Assembly (NCBI RefSeq): GCF_050589845.1
Contig: NZ_JBNGPA010000022.1
Coordinates: 18,581 to 82,580 of the forward strand
Length of the DNA: 64,000 nt
DNA from: Carboxylicivirga agarovorans
GTDB taxonomy: Bacteria; Bacteroidota; Bacteroidia; Bacteroidales; Marinilabiliaceae
Direction: 5' to 3'
Part shown: piece after piece, positions 20,508-29,058 of the stretch
Layout: each line of letters begins with the position of its first letter
Numbering within the stretch: position 1 is the stretch's first letter
Made by a program: the position numbers and the translations under genes
Notes under the pieces: generated by a model
The model's input: only the letters and a program-made list of their open reading frames with translations
The model's database searches: none
Told to the model about the DNA's origin: nothing

Positions 20508-22550
20508 TTAATAAATTACTACTTTCCTTACCTTATTCTCTGTTTGAATAATATACATCCCGGCACTCAAGTGAGCTACCGGAATTACATGTTCATTTCC
20601 ACGTTCTATTTCAAGGCCGTTTATTGAATACAACCGCCAGTTAAGCACCGGAACTGTTGCTTCTATTTCAATGCTCTTGCCCGCAGCATTGTATCGGATA
20701 TTAAACGCTTCCTTCACACCCGGTAACAAGGCTGTTGGCAGCATATCTTTTGAAATACTTATCACTGAAACAGAATAAGCAGGCAGGCTTATTGTACCTG
20801 TGTTGTTTTGAGTTACAAAAGCTTGCCCGGGAGAGTTATAGGGCGTGTTCAATACCTTATCCACATCCTCATGAAAATATTCCAGTGTATAATCGCCTGA
20901 ATAGGCTTGCCCGTCAAAGCGAAGGTCTACTGTCGCCGATTCAGGCAGTTTATTCACTGCGAAAACCTTTACCTCATCACCATGATCAATGGCACGCGCG
21001 TTTACAGCAGGCAGCCCCGGTATAAGTTCGGCACTTGTGCTCAAGGCAGTGTATACATCTCTGTTAAGGAATACATCAAATAGTTTGGCGTAAACCACAC
21101 CGTTGGCTGTGAGTACCATTTCTGTGTTAATGTTATAGGTCAGTGTCGATTCATGATAAGCATCGTTCTTGAATAACATATGAATACCTGCCTGTCTGAC
21201 AAGTTCTTCCTGTTCAATAGCCAGAAACATATCGGTCACTGACAAAGTCTGGATAAAATTAACCGGAGTACCATCGGATAACACATTCCATTCACTCATC
21301 AAAAGCGGTTTATTGCCAAACAGCTCTTTATAGGCTGTCAGTCTTTCCATGGTCGTTTTATAGGCACTCAACATGGTGAAGGCTGATGAAGGGTTCAGTA
21401 AAAAGGTATTGGTTTGAATATAGCCGTGCATAACTGTTGCATCATAATAATCCTGATTCGCTAAATTGTAATTCCAGTCACCTGCCTCCCAACCGTCATG
21501 GCGTATATTAACAGCAACATTAACATCACTCTTCACCTCTTTCAGCCCGCTTGCCAAAGCCCGGGTATGCGAAATGTAATTTTCTTCCGAATCGACCTGA
21601 CCAATCCCCTGGGTACCGATGAAGTAATTCTCATTGCCCATTTCAATCCACGCTATATTGAGACCACCGTTTATCCTGTCAAGCAAACGCTGTTTAGCCA
21701 CATCCACCGTTTCTGAAATAACATTGAACATTAAGGTTGAACTGGCTCCCTGCTCTAGTGAAAAATCTTCATATGCCTGGTAACCAAACCGATGATCCAT
21801 ACTGTATCCCTTATCATATGAGTATTGGTTTTCGTAGTACCCATCACGTCGCCAATCATAAAAATTACCCACTGTCCCACCCGGGAAACGCATATTGGTC
21901 ATTGGAAAATGGGTGCGGATTACCTGGTGTACTTCATCATCGGCCCATCCGTAATCTGACCATGTAAAATGGGTATTGGAACTTAGCTTATCATTATTAA
22001 AGGGACGTTTTTCGGCACTGTTGATGTCCAGGTAACAAGTCTTATCGGCTGGAATAGCGAAGGGAAACTCGAGAGCCGGTGTTGTCGGGGCTGTGCTCAA
22101 CAGCCGGGGGTTCTTTACCAGCATGTTTCCGGTAGCACTTTGTATACCAAATTCGATGGTAATTTGTGTTTCCGAATTCTTCTCCACTTTTATACCGCTG
22201 GTTACCCACATGTCTTGCAGGGGATTGAAGAAATTAAGTACCTGTAACTTACTTCCATCACTTTTGTATAGTTTAAACTTGGGGGATTTATAGCTTACAT
22301 CTCCGCATACAATCGCATTGAAAAAGACATCGGCTACCAGGTAAAATGTTTTTGTATCAGCAGGTATATTAAGCGTTAAGCTGGCTTTTTCATAGGATGA
22401 TGCAGAGCCGTTTATCTCTATCTGATTACCTGATTGACTGACACCCGAACTATAGGTCCAGCTTTGCGTTATGAACGATATATCTGCAATTGTAGCATCA
22501 GCGATAAGTGAAATGCTTAGCAATAAACCCAAAGCAATAATTTGTTTCAT
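20508..22550 (-). CDS. Secreted GH-A-clan-like glycosidase with N-terminal CBM-like and C-terminal T9SS domains
   Basis: 680 residues. Signal peptide 1-19; beta-rich CBM-like domain about 25-155; TIM-barrel domain about 165-500 with WIEMGNENYF (candidate acid/base Glu307) and LLMSEWNV (candidate nucleophile Glu420); beta-sandwich about 510-600; C-terminal T9SS sorting domain about 610-680 ending IIQTENKVRKVVIY. Two Glu on strands 4 and 7 and the domain plan resemble GH51/GH39/GH79-type retaining enzymes, such as arabinofuranosidases or related exo-enzymes, but I cannot assign a family. The sorting domain predicts surface display or release. In the operon it lies 16 bp after the SASA esterase and 8 bp before a sulfatase. 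Confidence 0.8.
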   Translation of the reverse strand: MKQIIALGLLLSISLIADATIADISFITQSWTYSSGVSQSGNQIEINGSASSYEKASLTLNIPADTKTFYLVADVFFNAIVCGDVSYKSPKFKLYKSDGSKLQVLNFFNPLQDMWVTSGIKVEKNSETQITIEFGIQSATGNMLVKNPRLLSTAPTTPALEFPFAIPADKTCYLDINSAEKRPFNNDKLSSNTHFTWSDYGWADDEVHQVIRTHFPMTNMRFPGGTVGNFYDWRRDGYYENQYSYDKGYSMDHRFGYQAYEDFSLEQGASSTLMFNVISETVDVAKQRLLDRINGGLNIAWIEMGNENYFIGTQGIGQVDSEENYISHTRALASGLKEVKSDVNVAVNIRHDGWEAGDWNYNLANQDYYDATVMHGYIQTNTFLLNPSSAFTMLSAYKTTMERLTAYKELFGNKPLLMSEWNVLSDGTPVNFIQTLSVTDMFLAIEQEELVRQAGIHMLFKNDAYHESTLTYNINTEMVLTANGVVYAKLFDVFLNRDVYTALSTSAELIPGLPAVNARAIDHGDEVKVFAVNKLPESATVDLRFDGQAYSGDYTLEYFHEDVDKVLNTPYNSPGQAFVTQNNTGTISLPAYSVSVISISKDMLPTALLPGVKEAFNIRYNAAGKSIEIEATVPVLNWRLYSINGLEIERGNEHVIPVAHLSAGMYIIQTENKVRKVVIY

Positions 22551-22566
22551 GGCTGTGCGCTTTCTG

Positions 22567-23400
22567 TTACCTGATATCAGCTAATAAGGATAACATCATC
22601 TCTGCATAGCGTTTACCAATCATTCGATACCCTTCCGCGTTAAAGTGAGCCCGATCTTTTGCAGGACAATCTTTCGATGAAATAATATGTGCAGTAGGTA
22701 TCACCTCTGGTAAAGTATGAATAACAGGATTCATCGCCGAACAACAGTTATCTGGTTCAGATACCATCTCACCTGCCAGTAAGGGCACATCCTCGGCTTG
22801 TAAACACAGGTCGGCCAGCATATCCTCATATATTTTTTTCACATAGCCTGGCCATTCACTATCACCAGTATTGGTTTCGCCCTGATGCAGCAATATACCT
22901 TTAATAACACCGGTTTGTTGTGCCTTTTTAGCCAGTTCTATCAGGCATTGATAGGGGTTCCCTCCATAACTTGCCACTTTCTTTTCAAACCATGGTTTCC
23001 CGTCTTTGGAATCATAAAGATGAAATTGATCCTTATCAAACAAACGTATATCACAGCCACCAACAGCCACATTGATAACACCTACGCTTATGCTGTCCGG
23101 CAAATTAGCCACCATGGTTCTGCCAAAATAATCGGCTGGAGACAGACCGGCATTACACTGGCTCAACGGTGGTATTGCTGTATACCAGTTCCCTTTATTA
23201 CGATCCATATCCTTACAATCCATCGATGACATCACCATAAACCTGCTGTCAACATGTTTATCCTGTTCCTGGATCATACCCTGTCCTTCCATATTGGATT
23301 GCCCAAAACAGAGATAAATATGAAAATCAGCATCTTGTGCACTTATGTAAGTTGATAGAAACAATACTTTTAATAGTATTGCGATTCGGATTATTTTCAT
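22567..23400 (-). CDS. SASA/CE6-type carbohydrate acetylesterase
   Basis: 277-residue secreted SGNH-type esterase expected to remove O-acetyl groups from sugars. Start at 23400 gives signal peptide MKIIRIAILL... ending YISAQ; upstream in-frame ATGs at 23412 and 23433 add only a short tail. Catalytic Ser in FGQSNMEGQG (Ser35), the family block LLHQGETNTGDSEWPGY, and C-terminal KDRAHFNAEGYRMIG with the likely catalytic Asp/His. Length is typical of CE6/sialate O-acetylesterase-like proteins. It follows a CE2-like esterase gene by 37 bp; two tandem deacetylases imply an acetylated target glycan. It could act on xylan-type acetates; substrate not shown. Confidence 0.88.
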   Translation of the reverse strand: MKIIRIAILLKVLFLSTYISAQDADFHIYLCFGQSNMEGQGMIQEQDKHVDSRFMVMSSMDCKDMDRNKGNWYTAIPPLSQCNAGLSPADYFGRTMVANLPDSISVGVINVAVGGCDIRLFDKDQFHLYDSKDGKPWFEKKVASYGGNPYQCLIELAKKAQQTGVIKGILLHQGETNTGDSEWPGYVKKIYEDMLADLCLQAEDVPLLAGEMVSEPDNCCSAMNPVIHTLPEVIPTAHIISSKDCPAKDRAHFNAEGYRMIGKRYAEMMLSLLADIR

Positions 23401-23437
23401 GTTTAAAACCATAGTCTTATTATTTATTATCAAGCGC

Positions 23438-24520
23438 TTACCACTTAATGTTTTCTTCTATAAAAGTAATTAGCTGTCTGGCCATTATTTTGTGCTCATC
23501 TACCTTGGGGTGTCCGGGTGTATTTTTATATGGAAAGAAGAGCGTGTGTATCTTATCATCAGATAACTCATCAACAGCAGCCTCAATATAGCCCGGCCAT
23601 GGGGAGCCTTCTTTGGTCGCATCCATGCTTCCCAGTGCACATATAATTGACGCACCGGGGTATTTCAACCTGATATCAGACACAAATGCTTTATACGACT
23701 CGATGATGAAACGCTCATCAGGCTTAGCGTCTCCAAAGGCTTTCTTAAACTCCTTCCTATGTGGCTTATGTACCAGCCACGAATCATTCTGAAACAGATT
23801 GATGACCACCACCTGTGGTGTATATTTATCGAAATTCCAGACATTAATATTGTCACGGGGGTGAAAGCGATCATATAATTGCGGCATCGTAAAATCGAAC
23901 CAGCTGAGCATGATACCAATACCTCCTTTGGCAATGCAGGAATACTCAGCATCAAAGTGACGGGCCGTTATGGCTGCATAGCTCATATAATTATTAGTGA
24001 AGATGCTGTCAGGCCTATCTGCTTCCAGGTCTTCATTCCCGTATCCTGCCGTTATGGAATTACCATAAAACTCAATTTTACGCTTCTTCTCATCTGGCCG
24101 CCTAAGCAGTTCCCCGTCTCCCTCAATGTTAAATTGATAGAATGATGTCTTGCCCCGTCCCCATTCGGTCCTTTTGAATATCTCGAGGGTATGTTGTCCT
24201 TTACCTAAGCCCGATACAAGTGTGTAGAACTTCTTCTCTGCTCCCGGGTTAAAAACAATTACACTGTCTTCATCCACTATCAGGTTATAATAGTTCTGGT
24301 CTTTATGATCATGTAATAAAGCAGATACTGATTCACCCTTGAAATTAAACCTGATGGATGATCCCGACCATAGTAAATCGGCACTGTTTCCTGAGGAATA
24401 ATCAATACGCCCCGAGTATTTCAAGTCTTTATTATCAAACTCAACAGAAACTGATCGCTTCTGCGCATCTGTTTCTATCGATAAAAAAAACAGGATAGTT
24501 ACTATTAGTAAACGTGTCAT
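23438..24520 (-). CDS. CE2-like acetylesterase (jelly-roll plus SGNH)
   Basis: 360-residue secreted protein, signal peptide 1-19 (ending ETDAQ). The N-terminal beta-sandwich about 25-135 (VSVEFDN... GHTLEIFKRTEWG-like region) is the accessory domain seen in CE2 enzymes. The SGNH domain starts at FYGNSITAGYG (nucleophile Ser155); ICALGSMDAT is a late block, and HPKVDEHKIMARQL near the C-terminus carries the likely catalytic His. CE2 enzymes remove acetyl groups from xylo-, manno- or gluco-oligosaccharides. It lies 23 bp after a sulfatase gene and 37 bp before the SASA esterase. Confidence 0.88.
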   Translation of the reverse strand: MTRLLIVTILFFLSIETDAQKRSVSVEFDNKDLKYSGRIDYSSGNSADLLWSGSSIRFNFKGESVSALLHDHKDQNYYNLIVDEDSVIVFNPGAEKKFYTLVSGLGKGQHTLEIFKRTEWGRGKTSFYQFNIEGDGELLRRPDEKKRKIEFYGNSITAGYGNEDLEADRPDSIFTNNYMSYAAITARHFDAEYSCIAKGGIGIMLSWFDFTMPQLYDRFHPRDNINVWNFDKYTPQVVVINLFQNDSWLVHKPHRKEFKKAFGDAKPDERFIIESYKAFVSDIRLKYPGASIICALGSMDATKEGSPWPGYIEAAVDELSDDKIHTLFFPYKNTPGHPKVDEHKIMARQLITFIEENIKW

Positions 24521-24543
24521 ATCTGTATATTTATAAAGTCCAA

Positions 24544-25959
24544 CTATCTGACAAATTCAGGATTCTTAAGCGGCATCGGCAATCCGCATCTCTTTTTGGC
24601 CATCTCCAGTTTATCCATCAGTTTTTGAGCCAGTTCTGGCTTCTCACTTATGATGTTTGATTGCTCCACCGGATCCCGTTGAAGATCATATAACTCAAAA
24701 GCCGCTGTCTCAACATCCTCAATTAGCTTATAATGTTGGTGTTGAATAACATTAACCCATTTTGATTGGAACTGCTTTGTTTTTGAGTTGAACCCACTGT
24801 AATTGGTATAAAACCAAACCAAAGGGATATCACGACTGACAGTGCCTTTATCCAGCAACACCTTTTTAAGGCTGATACCATCCATCACATGGCTCTTATC
24901 CATTTTCAGATCAAGCATATCAGCCAATGTCGGCAACAAATCAACATGTACGATCGGGCTGTCAGAACTCGTACTTCCATTAATATGCTCAGGCCATTTA
25001 AAAATATAAGGTACGCGTATTCCTCCTTCCCACACATCTCCTTTGTTTCCCTTGTAAGGCAAAGCAAAGATGTTATTATCCTTTACACGGTAATGGCCAT
25101 TATCTGAAGTAAAGATGATAATCGTATTATCATCAACGCCCAGCTCTGTTAAAGCCTGCATCAGCTCACCAACACTATCATCCAATGAGCGTATCATAGC
25201 CAGAACATCGATTACTCTCTCCTGCTCGTATTCAGTACCTCTTAGTTTATTTTGAAAGTGTCTTACATATTGCGGTTTCGGATCAAAAGGCGCGTGCACC
25301 AGGTAGTAAGGCATATACAGGAAAAAGGCTTGATTATTCTGAACCGATCGCGTCATAAAATCAATGCCCTTTTTAGTGCAATAGTCAGCATTATAAACCA
25401 GGCTGTCATAATCATTCTGACTGGGTATACTTTTGAAGTTAAAATGATTCTTTGTTTCGATCGCTTCATCAAAACCGATATTGTGCATGGCCGAGGTGCC
25501 TGTACCTAAATGCCATTTACCAAACGCAGCTGTTGCATAGCCATTGGTATTAAATACCCTGGCCATGTTCAGCTTGTCGGGACATAAGCCACTGTTACCC
25601 GAATACAAATGAGCGCTGACCGGTGGCAAATACTTCATGTAACGACGCATTTCCCGGGCATTTTTAGCTGTCTTATAACGATCGATCACCCTGTAAATTG
25701 AGGTTCTTGGTGCCAATTGACCTGTCATGATAGCAGCCCGTGAAGGCGCACAGGTCGGATCATTGGCATAACCATTGGTAAAATGCATTCCTGATTCGAA
25801 TAGTTGATCGATATTAGGTGATTCCACCAGTTGATTCCCATAGCAATTTAAAGCATTAATACCCAGGTCATCGGCCAGGATAAACAGCACATTGGGTTGA
25901 GTCTGTTGCGCCTTGAGCACTGATGACATGACCAGTAAAGCACAAATCAATCTATACAT
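24544..25959 (-). CDS. Type I sulfatase (CAPSR group)
   Basis: 471-residue secreted sulfatase, signal peptide MYRLICALLVMSSVLKAQ. Asp pair in ILADDLGINALNCYG (Asp30-Asp31), formylglycine motif C70-A-P-S-R in DPTCAPSRAAIMTGQ, AAFGKWHLG, IIFTSDNGHYRV, KGDVWEGGIRVPYI and LYDLQRDPVEQSNI. The layout is that of arylsulfatase-A-like Bacteroidota enzymes. An insertion near residues 75-120 (VIDRYKTAKNAREMRRY) is not in the other sulfatases here. Its start is 2 bp after the stop of the GH29 gene, so the two are probably translated together; desulfation and defucosylation may act in sequence. Confidence 0.93.
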   Translation of the reverse strand: MYRLICALLVMSSVLKAQQTQPNVLFILADDLGINALNCYGNQLVESPNIDQLFESGMHFTNGYANDPTCAPSRAAIMTGQLAPRTSIYRVIDRYKTAKNAREMRRYMKYLPPVSAHLYSGNSGLCPDKLNMARVFNTNGYATAAFGKWHLGTGTSAMHNIGFDEAIETKNHFNFKSIPSQNDYDSLVYNADYCTKKGIDFMTRSVQNNQAFFLYMPYYLVHAPFDPKPQYVRHFQNKLRGTEYEQERVIDVLAMIRSLDDSVGELMQALTELGVDDNTIIIFTSDNGHYRVKDNNIFALPYKGNKGDVWEGGIRVPYIFKWPEHINGSTSSDSPIVHVDLLPTLADMLDLKMDKSHVMDGISLKKVLLDKGTVSRDIPLVWFYTNYSGFNSKTKQFQSKWVNVIQHQHYKLIEDVETAAFELYDLQRDPVEQSNIISEKPELAQKLMDKLEMAKKRCGLPMPLKNPEFVR

Positions 25960-25961
25960 AT

Positions 25962-27764
25962 CTACTTTGTATATATTAATACTTTATTGATTTCAAGGTT
26001 CTTTTGCTTCTCAAATACTATTCGAAGCTTCTTCGTCGCAACAGCCTCATTAAAGACAATTCCGCAGAATGAACCAATGGAACTTCCCCTGTAAACCGTT
26101 TGCCAGCCTCCCTTATACCAGGCTTGAACTCGGAACTCTTCTACATCGGACTGCTTTAAGCGACGTCCTTCTTTGATCGATATCTGAGCTATTGTCTGCA
26201 CCTCATCCCATGAGTAGATCAACTCCGGCTTTTCATCTCCAGGCTGTGGTCGCCATGACTTTTTGATACGGATTCCTTCCGAGAAATCCTCTCCTGCCCC
26301 GGGTAACAGGTTTTGTGAGCTAAAATCATCGGAACGATCTGATGAGGCTGTGACAGCTGCCTTATTCAATAACAATATCCCTGTTGTTGTAAGAGGATGT
26401 ATCTTTTGGGCATCTGTATTAAGTGTCAGCTCAATGATCGGAAACAGGTCTTTATCTGACTTTTCGTAAACGATCGATAAACCATCAGCTCCATTATCCA
26501 TGGATATGATCTTATGAGAAGTGAGGCTTTGATATTTAATAACTTTTGCCGGTAGCTGAGGCAGCAAGAGTTTACCACCATTATTTCGGCCACTCAGGTG
26601 CAGGTATACCTTATCGTTTCGACAGGTAGCTGAGCCCCATGGGCCTGAAATGTAGGGACCTCCCTGGGTAGCATATATACTTTCACCATATTTATCCAGG
26701 TAGGCACCAATTTCTTCAAGTCTTTCAGCATGCATATCAACTATTGTCCCATCCGGACGAGGGCCGGTTCCCAATAACAAGTTACCACCATTACCGGCAG
26801 TCTTCGTTATCGTTCTTATTAGCTCAGATAAAGGAGCCGGAACCGACTCACCATTATAGGCCCAGGCACCTGCCATCACATCACAGGTTTCCCAAGGGCG
26901 GTTAACCTGAAAGCGGCCAACACCTCTCTCCGGGCCGTCAAAATCCCCCATGTGCCACTGTGGTGTTCCATGACGGTGATTGACGATTGCTTCAGGATTG
27001 ACCTCACGGATCATTTTCAGAAGTTTAGGAGAATCCCATCGGGCAGGAGGCAGTCCAAGTCCGTCAAACCAAATACCGTCAATGCCAGGATAAGACATGA
27101 GCTCCGCCATTTGAGGATATAGAATTTGCTCATTGTATTCTGTATGTGGCAGTTCTTCTCTGTACAGCGGATGTGTCCAGTCGGGTTGTGAATAATACCA
27201 CATCAGGCGCATATCATGTTTTTCACACGCTTCTGCAATGTCTTTCATCACATCCTTGCCGTAGGGCGTATTCATAATATTAAAATCAGTGGTTTTAGTA
27301 TCCCACATGCAAAAACCGTAGTGATGCTTTGCTGTAAAAACAAAATACCGTGCCCCGGCTTTCTTCCAGGTTACTACCCATTCTTCAGCATCAAAGTGCA
27401 CCGGGTCAAAGGTTTTATAGGTATCATTGTATGCCTGTTCTGCTACGCCCTTGCTGACAGTGCCATCGCTTGGATGGTGCGGACGCCTGCCATGTCTGCC
27501 CCAACTTAAGGCTACTTCTGTTACAACAGAAGGTGCCCAGTGCACAAAGATCCCGAACTTAGCTTCTTTCCACCATTGCATATCTTCATCTGATGCAAAC
27601 ATATATGGCAGGTAGCCTTTATCTATCGTTTTCAGGTAATTCTCCAGCTCAACGGGATGATAATACGGTTCTATCCCATCTGTGTGCAATTTATGCTGAG
27701 ACAGCATATGCGCAGAGATCAAAAAACAAAAAAACATTAGTATGCTATACTTTACCCTCATCAT
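25962..27764 (-). CDS. GH29 alpha-L-fucosidase with C-terminal discoidin-like domain
   Basis: 600-residue secreted exo-enzyme predicted to remove alpha-L-fucose (some GH29 members act on alpha-L-galactose). Signal peptide 1-22 (ending HMLSQ). The catalytic barrel about 55-390 shows EAKFGIFVHWAP, FTAKHHYGFCMWDT, LMWYYSQPDW and the nucleophile in GIDGIWFDGLG (Asp234). GNGGNLLLGTGPRPDGTI is the usual end of the domain. A beta-sandwich about 395-465 follows, then a discoidin/F5-8-type sugar-binding domain about 470-600. The acid/base Glu is not assignable by eye. It lies 25 bp after GH10 and 2 bp before a sulfatase, supporting a sulfated fucose- or galactose-decorated glycan. Confidence 0.95.
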   Translation of the reverse strand: MMRVKYSILMFFCFLISAHMLSQHKLHTDGIEPYYHPVELENYLKTIDKGYLPYMFASDEDMQWWKEAKFGIFVHWAPSVVTEVALSWGRHGRRPHHPSDGTVSKGVAEQAYNDTYKTFDPVHFDAEEWVVTWKKAGARYFVFTAKHHYGFCMWDTKTTDFNIMNTPYGKDVMKDIAEACEKHDMRLMWYYSQPDWTHPLYREELPHTEYNEQILYPQMAELMSYPGIDGIWFDGLGLPPARWDSPKLLKMIREVNPEAIVNHRHGTPQWHMGDFDGPERGVGRFQVNRPWETCDVMAGAWAYNGESVPAPLSELIRTITKTAGNGGNLLLGTGPRPDGTIVDMHAERLEEIGAYLDKYGESIYATQGGPYISGPWGSATCRNDKVYLHLSGRNNGGKLLLPQLPAKVIKYQSLTSHKIISMDNGADGLSIVYEKSDKDLFPIIELTLNTDAQKIHPLTTTGILLLNKAAVTASSDRSDDFSSQNLLPGAGEDFSEGIRIKKSWRPQPGDEKPELIYSWDEVQTIAQISIKEGRRLKQSDVEEFRVQAWYKGGWQTVYRGSSIGSFCGIVFNEAVATKKLRIVFEKQKNLEINKVLIYTK

Positions 27765-27789
27765 GTAATGTATGTTTTATTTGATGTGA

Positions 27790-28917
27790 TTATTTGGAGT
27801 CCAACAAGGCCTTTTTCATTTCATAATAGATTGACTTAGGCTTTAAAGTGGCATCCCATGGGGCAATCACCAGTTTTTTCTTGTTCTTGTAGTGAGGTAC
27901 ATCTTTAATATTCCAGAGGTTAAAGGTCACTACTCCACTGTGACGCATTTCCAATACCGTATTAAAGATATTCATGTAAGTAGCTATGTGCTCCTGCTCT
28001 GTTCCCGGATCATTGACCGGCACATGGATGTTACACTCTGTTACATGAAACTCCAGTTTGTTGTTATGTGACCAGCTGATCAGATCTTTTAAGGCCTGTA
28101 TACTTACCTCGGGTGACTCCCATTCGACATCACGACCATAACTGATGTGAGCCTGCCAACCAATACCGTCAACCCTGTACTCATGATCACGGAGGTACTG
28201 CACTAAATCTTTTATCTTATTCCATATGAGCGGACTCATACTTCCATGCTGGTTGATCACCAGTTTTTTATTGGAGGCTTCTTTGGTCGCTATTTCAAAT
28301 GCCCGAATGATGTAAACAGGTACTTTCCCATCAAGATGCGGGTATTTTTTTTCATCAGCTTTTACATAACCAATGGCTTCCCATGGTAACTCCCATGTAT
28401 TATTGCCCGGACGCGCAGTTTTCCATGTTCCGTCACGGCTTACTGTTTCGTTCACCACATCCATCCATACCACCACATCTTCATCATTATAGCGGCGACA
28501 TAATTCGGTCATATACTCACTCATATTTGTCAGTAATTCAACATGGGTGCGATCATCATTCTTAGCCCATCGCGAGCACTGCGGACTGATGGGGCCATGA
28601 ATACGGATCAGCTGATTATGTGTTTGGGCAAACTTAATCCAGGCATCAGCCTTTTCCCAGCGCCATGTTTTCAGGTCAGGGTGAATATAGCCTTGCTTAA
28701 AATCGTTTGCCGGAGTGGTATAGGAAAACTCATGAGCAAGAATACGGGCTTCTTTGCTGCCAATCTTATCATACATGCTTGTTGCACCAACGTAGAGCTT
28801 ATTATCAGGATATTTGGTCTCAACAATTGACCGGATGGACTCTTGTCCGTAAAATGACAGGCAACAAAAGAGCAACAGGCATAAAGTGCTTGCTTGTCGC
28901 AAGGTAGACTTATTCAT
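27790..28917 (-). CDS. GH10 endo-beta-1,4-xylanase-like protein
   Basis: 375 residues, signal peptide ending SFYGQ. A GH10 barrel: NDFKQGYIHPDLKTWRWEKAD resembles the substrate-binding start of GH10, followed by RIHGPISPQCSRW, the acid/base in WMDVVNETVS (Glu157), GIGWQAHIS (equivalent of the usual GIG-Q-H), and the nucleophile in EFHVTECNIHV (Glu294). The usual motif there is TELD; here it is TECN. The protein is shorter and more divergent than classical xylanases, so the substrate may be a modified xylan or another beta-1,4 glycan. A stem-loop with a U-tract lies just upstream, so GH10 may head its own transcript. Confidence 0.85.
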   Translation of the reverse strand: MNKSTLRQASTLCLLLFCCLSFYGQESIRSIVETKYPDNKLYVGATSMYDKIGSKEARILAHEFSYTTPANDFKQGYIHPDLKTWRWEKADAWIKFAQTHNQLIRIHGPISPQCSRWAKNDDRTHVELLTNMSEYMTELCRRYNDEDVVVWMDVVNETVSRDGTWKTARPGNNTWELPWEAIGYVKADEKKYPHLDGKVPVYIIRAFEIATKEASNKKLVINQHGSMSPLIWNKIKDLVQYLRDHEYRVDGIGWQAHISYGRDVEWESPEVSIQALKDLISWSHNNKLEFHVTECNIHVPVNDPGTEQEHIATYMNIFNTVLEMRHSGVVTFNLWNIKDVPHYKNKKKLVIAPWDATLKPKSIYYEMKKALLDSK

Positions 28918-28971
28918 AAAAATGGATATTAAGGGTAATAATAGTCATGGTTTAGAGTAACTCCAAACCTT

Positions 28972-29007
28972 ACAAAAAAGTCGTTAAGTGCATTTTAGCG
29001 CTTAGCG
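28972..29007 (-). terminator. Candidate intrinsic terminator inside the operon
   Basis: Arms at 28982-28991 and 28998-29007 fold with 8 of 10 pairs on the minus strand (two C-A mismatches, six-base loop). A run of six T follows two bases later on that strand. It lies about 52 bp after the SGNH lipoprotein stop and about 65 bp before the GH10 start. Confidence 0.45.
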
Positions 29008-29058
29008 AATAAAACTCATCCTCAACAAACCGAATTAACCGTTTGCCCGGAGGAAGAC

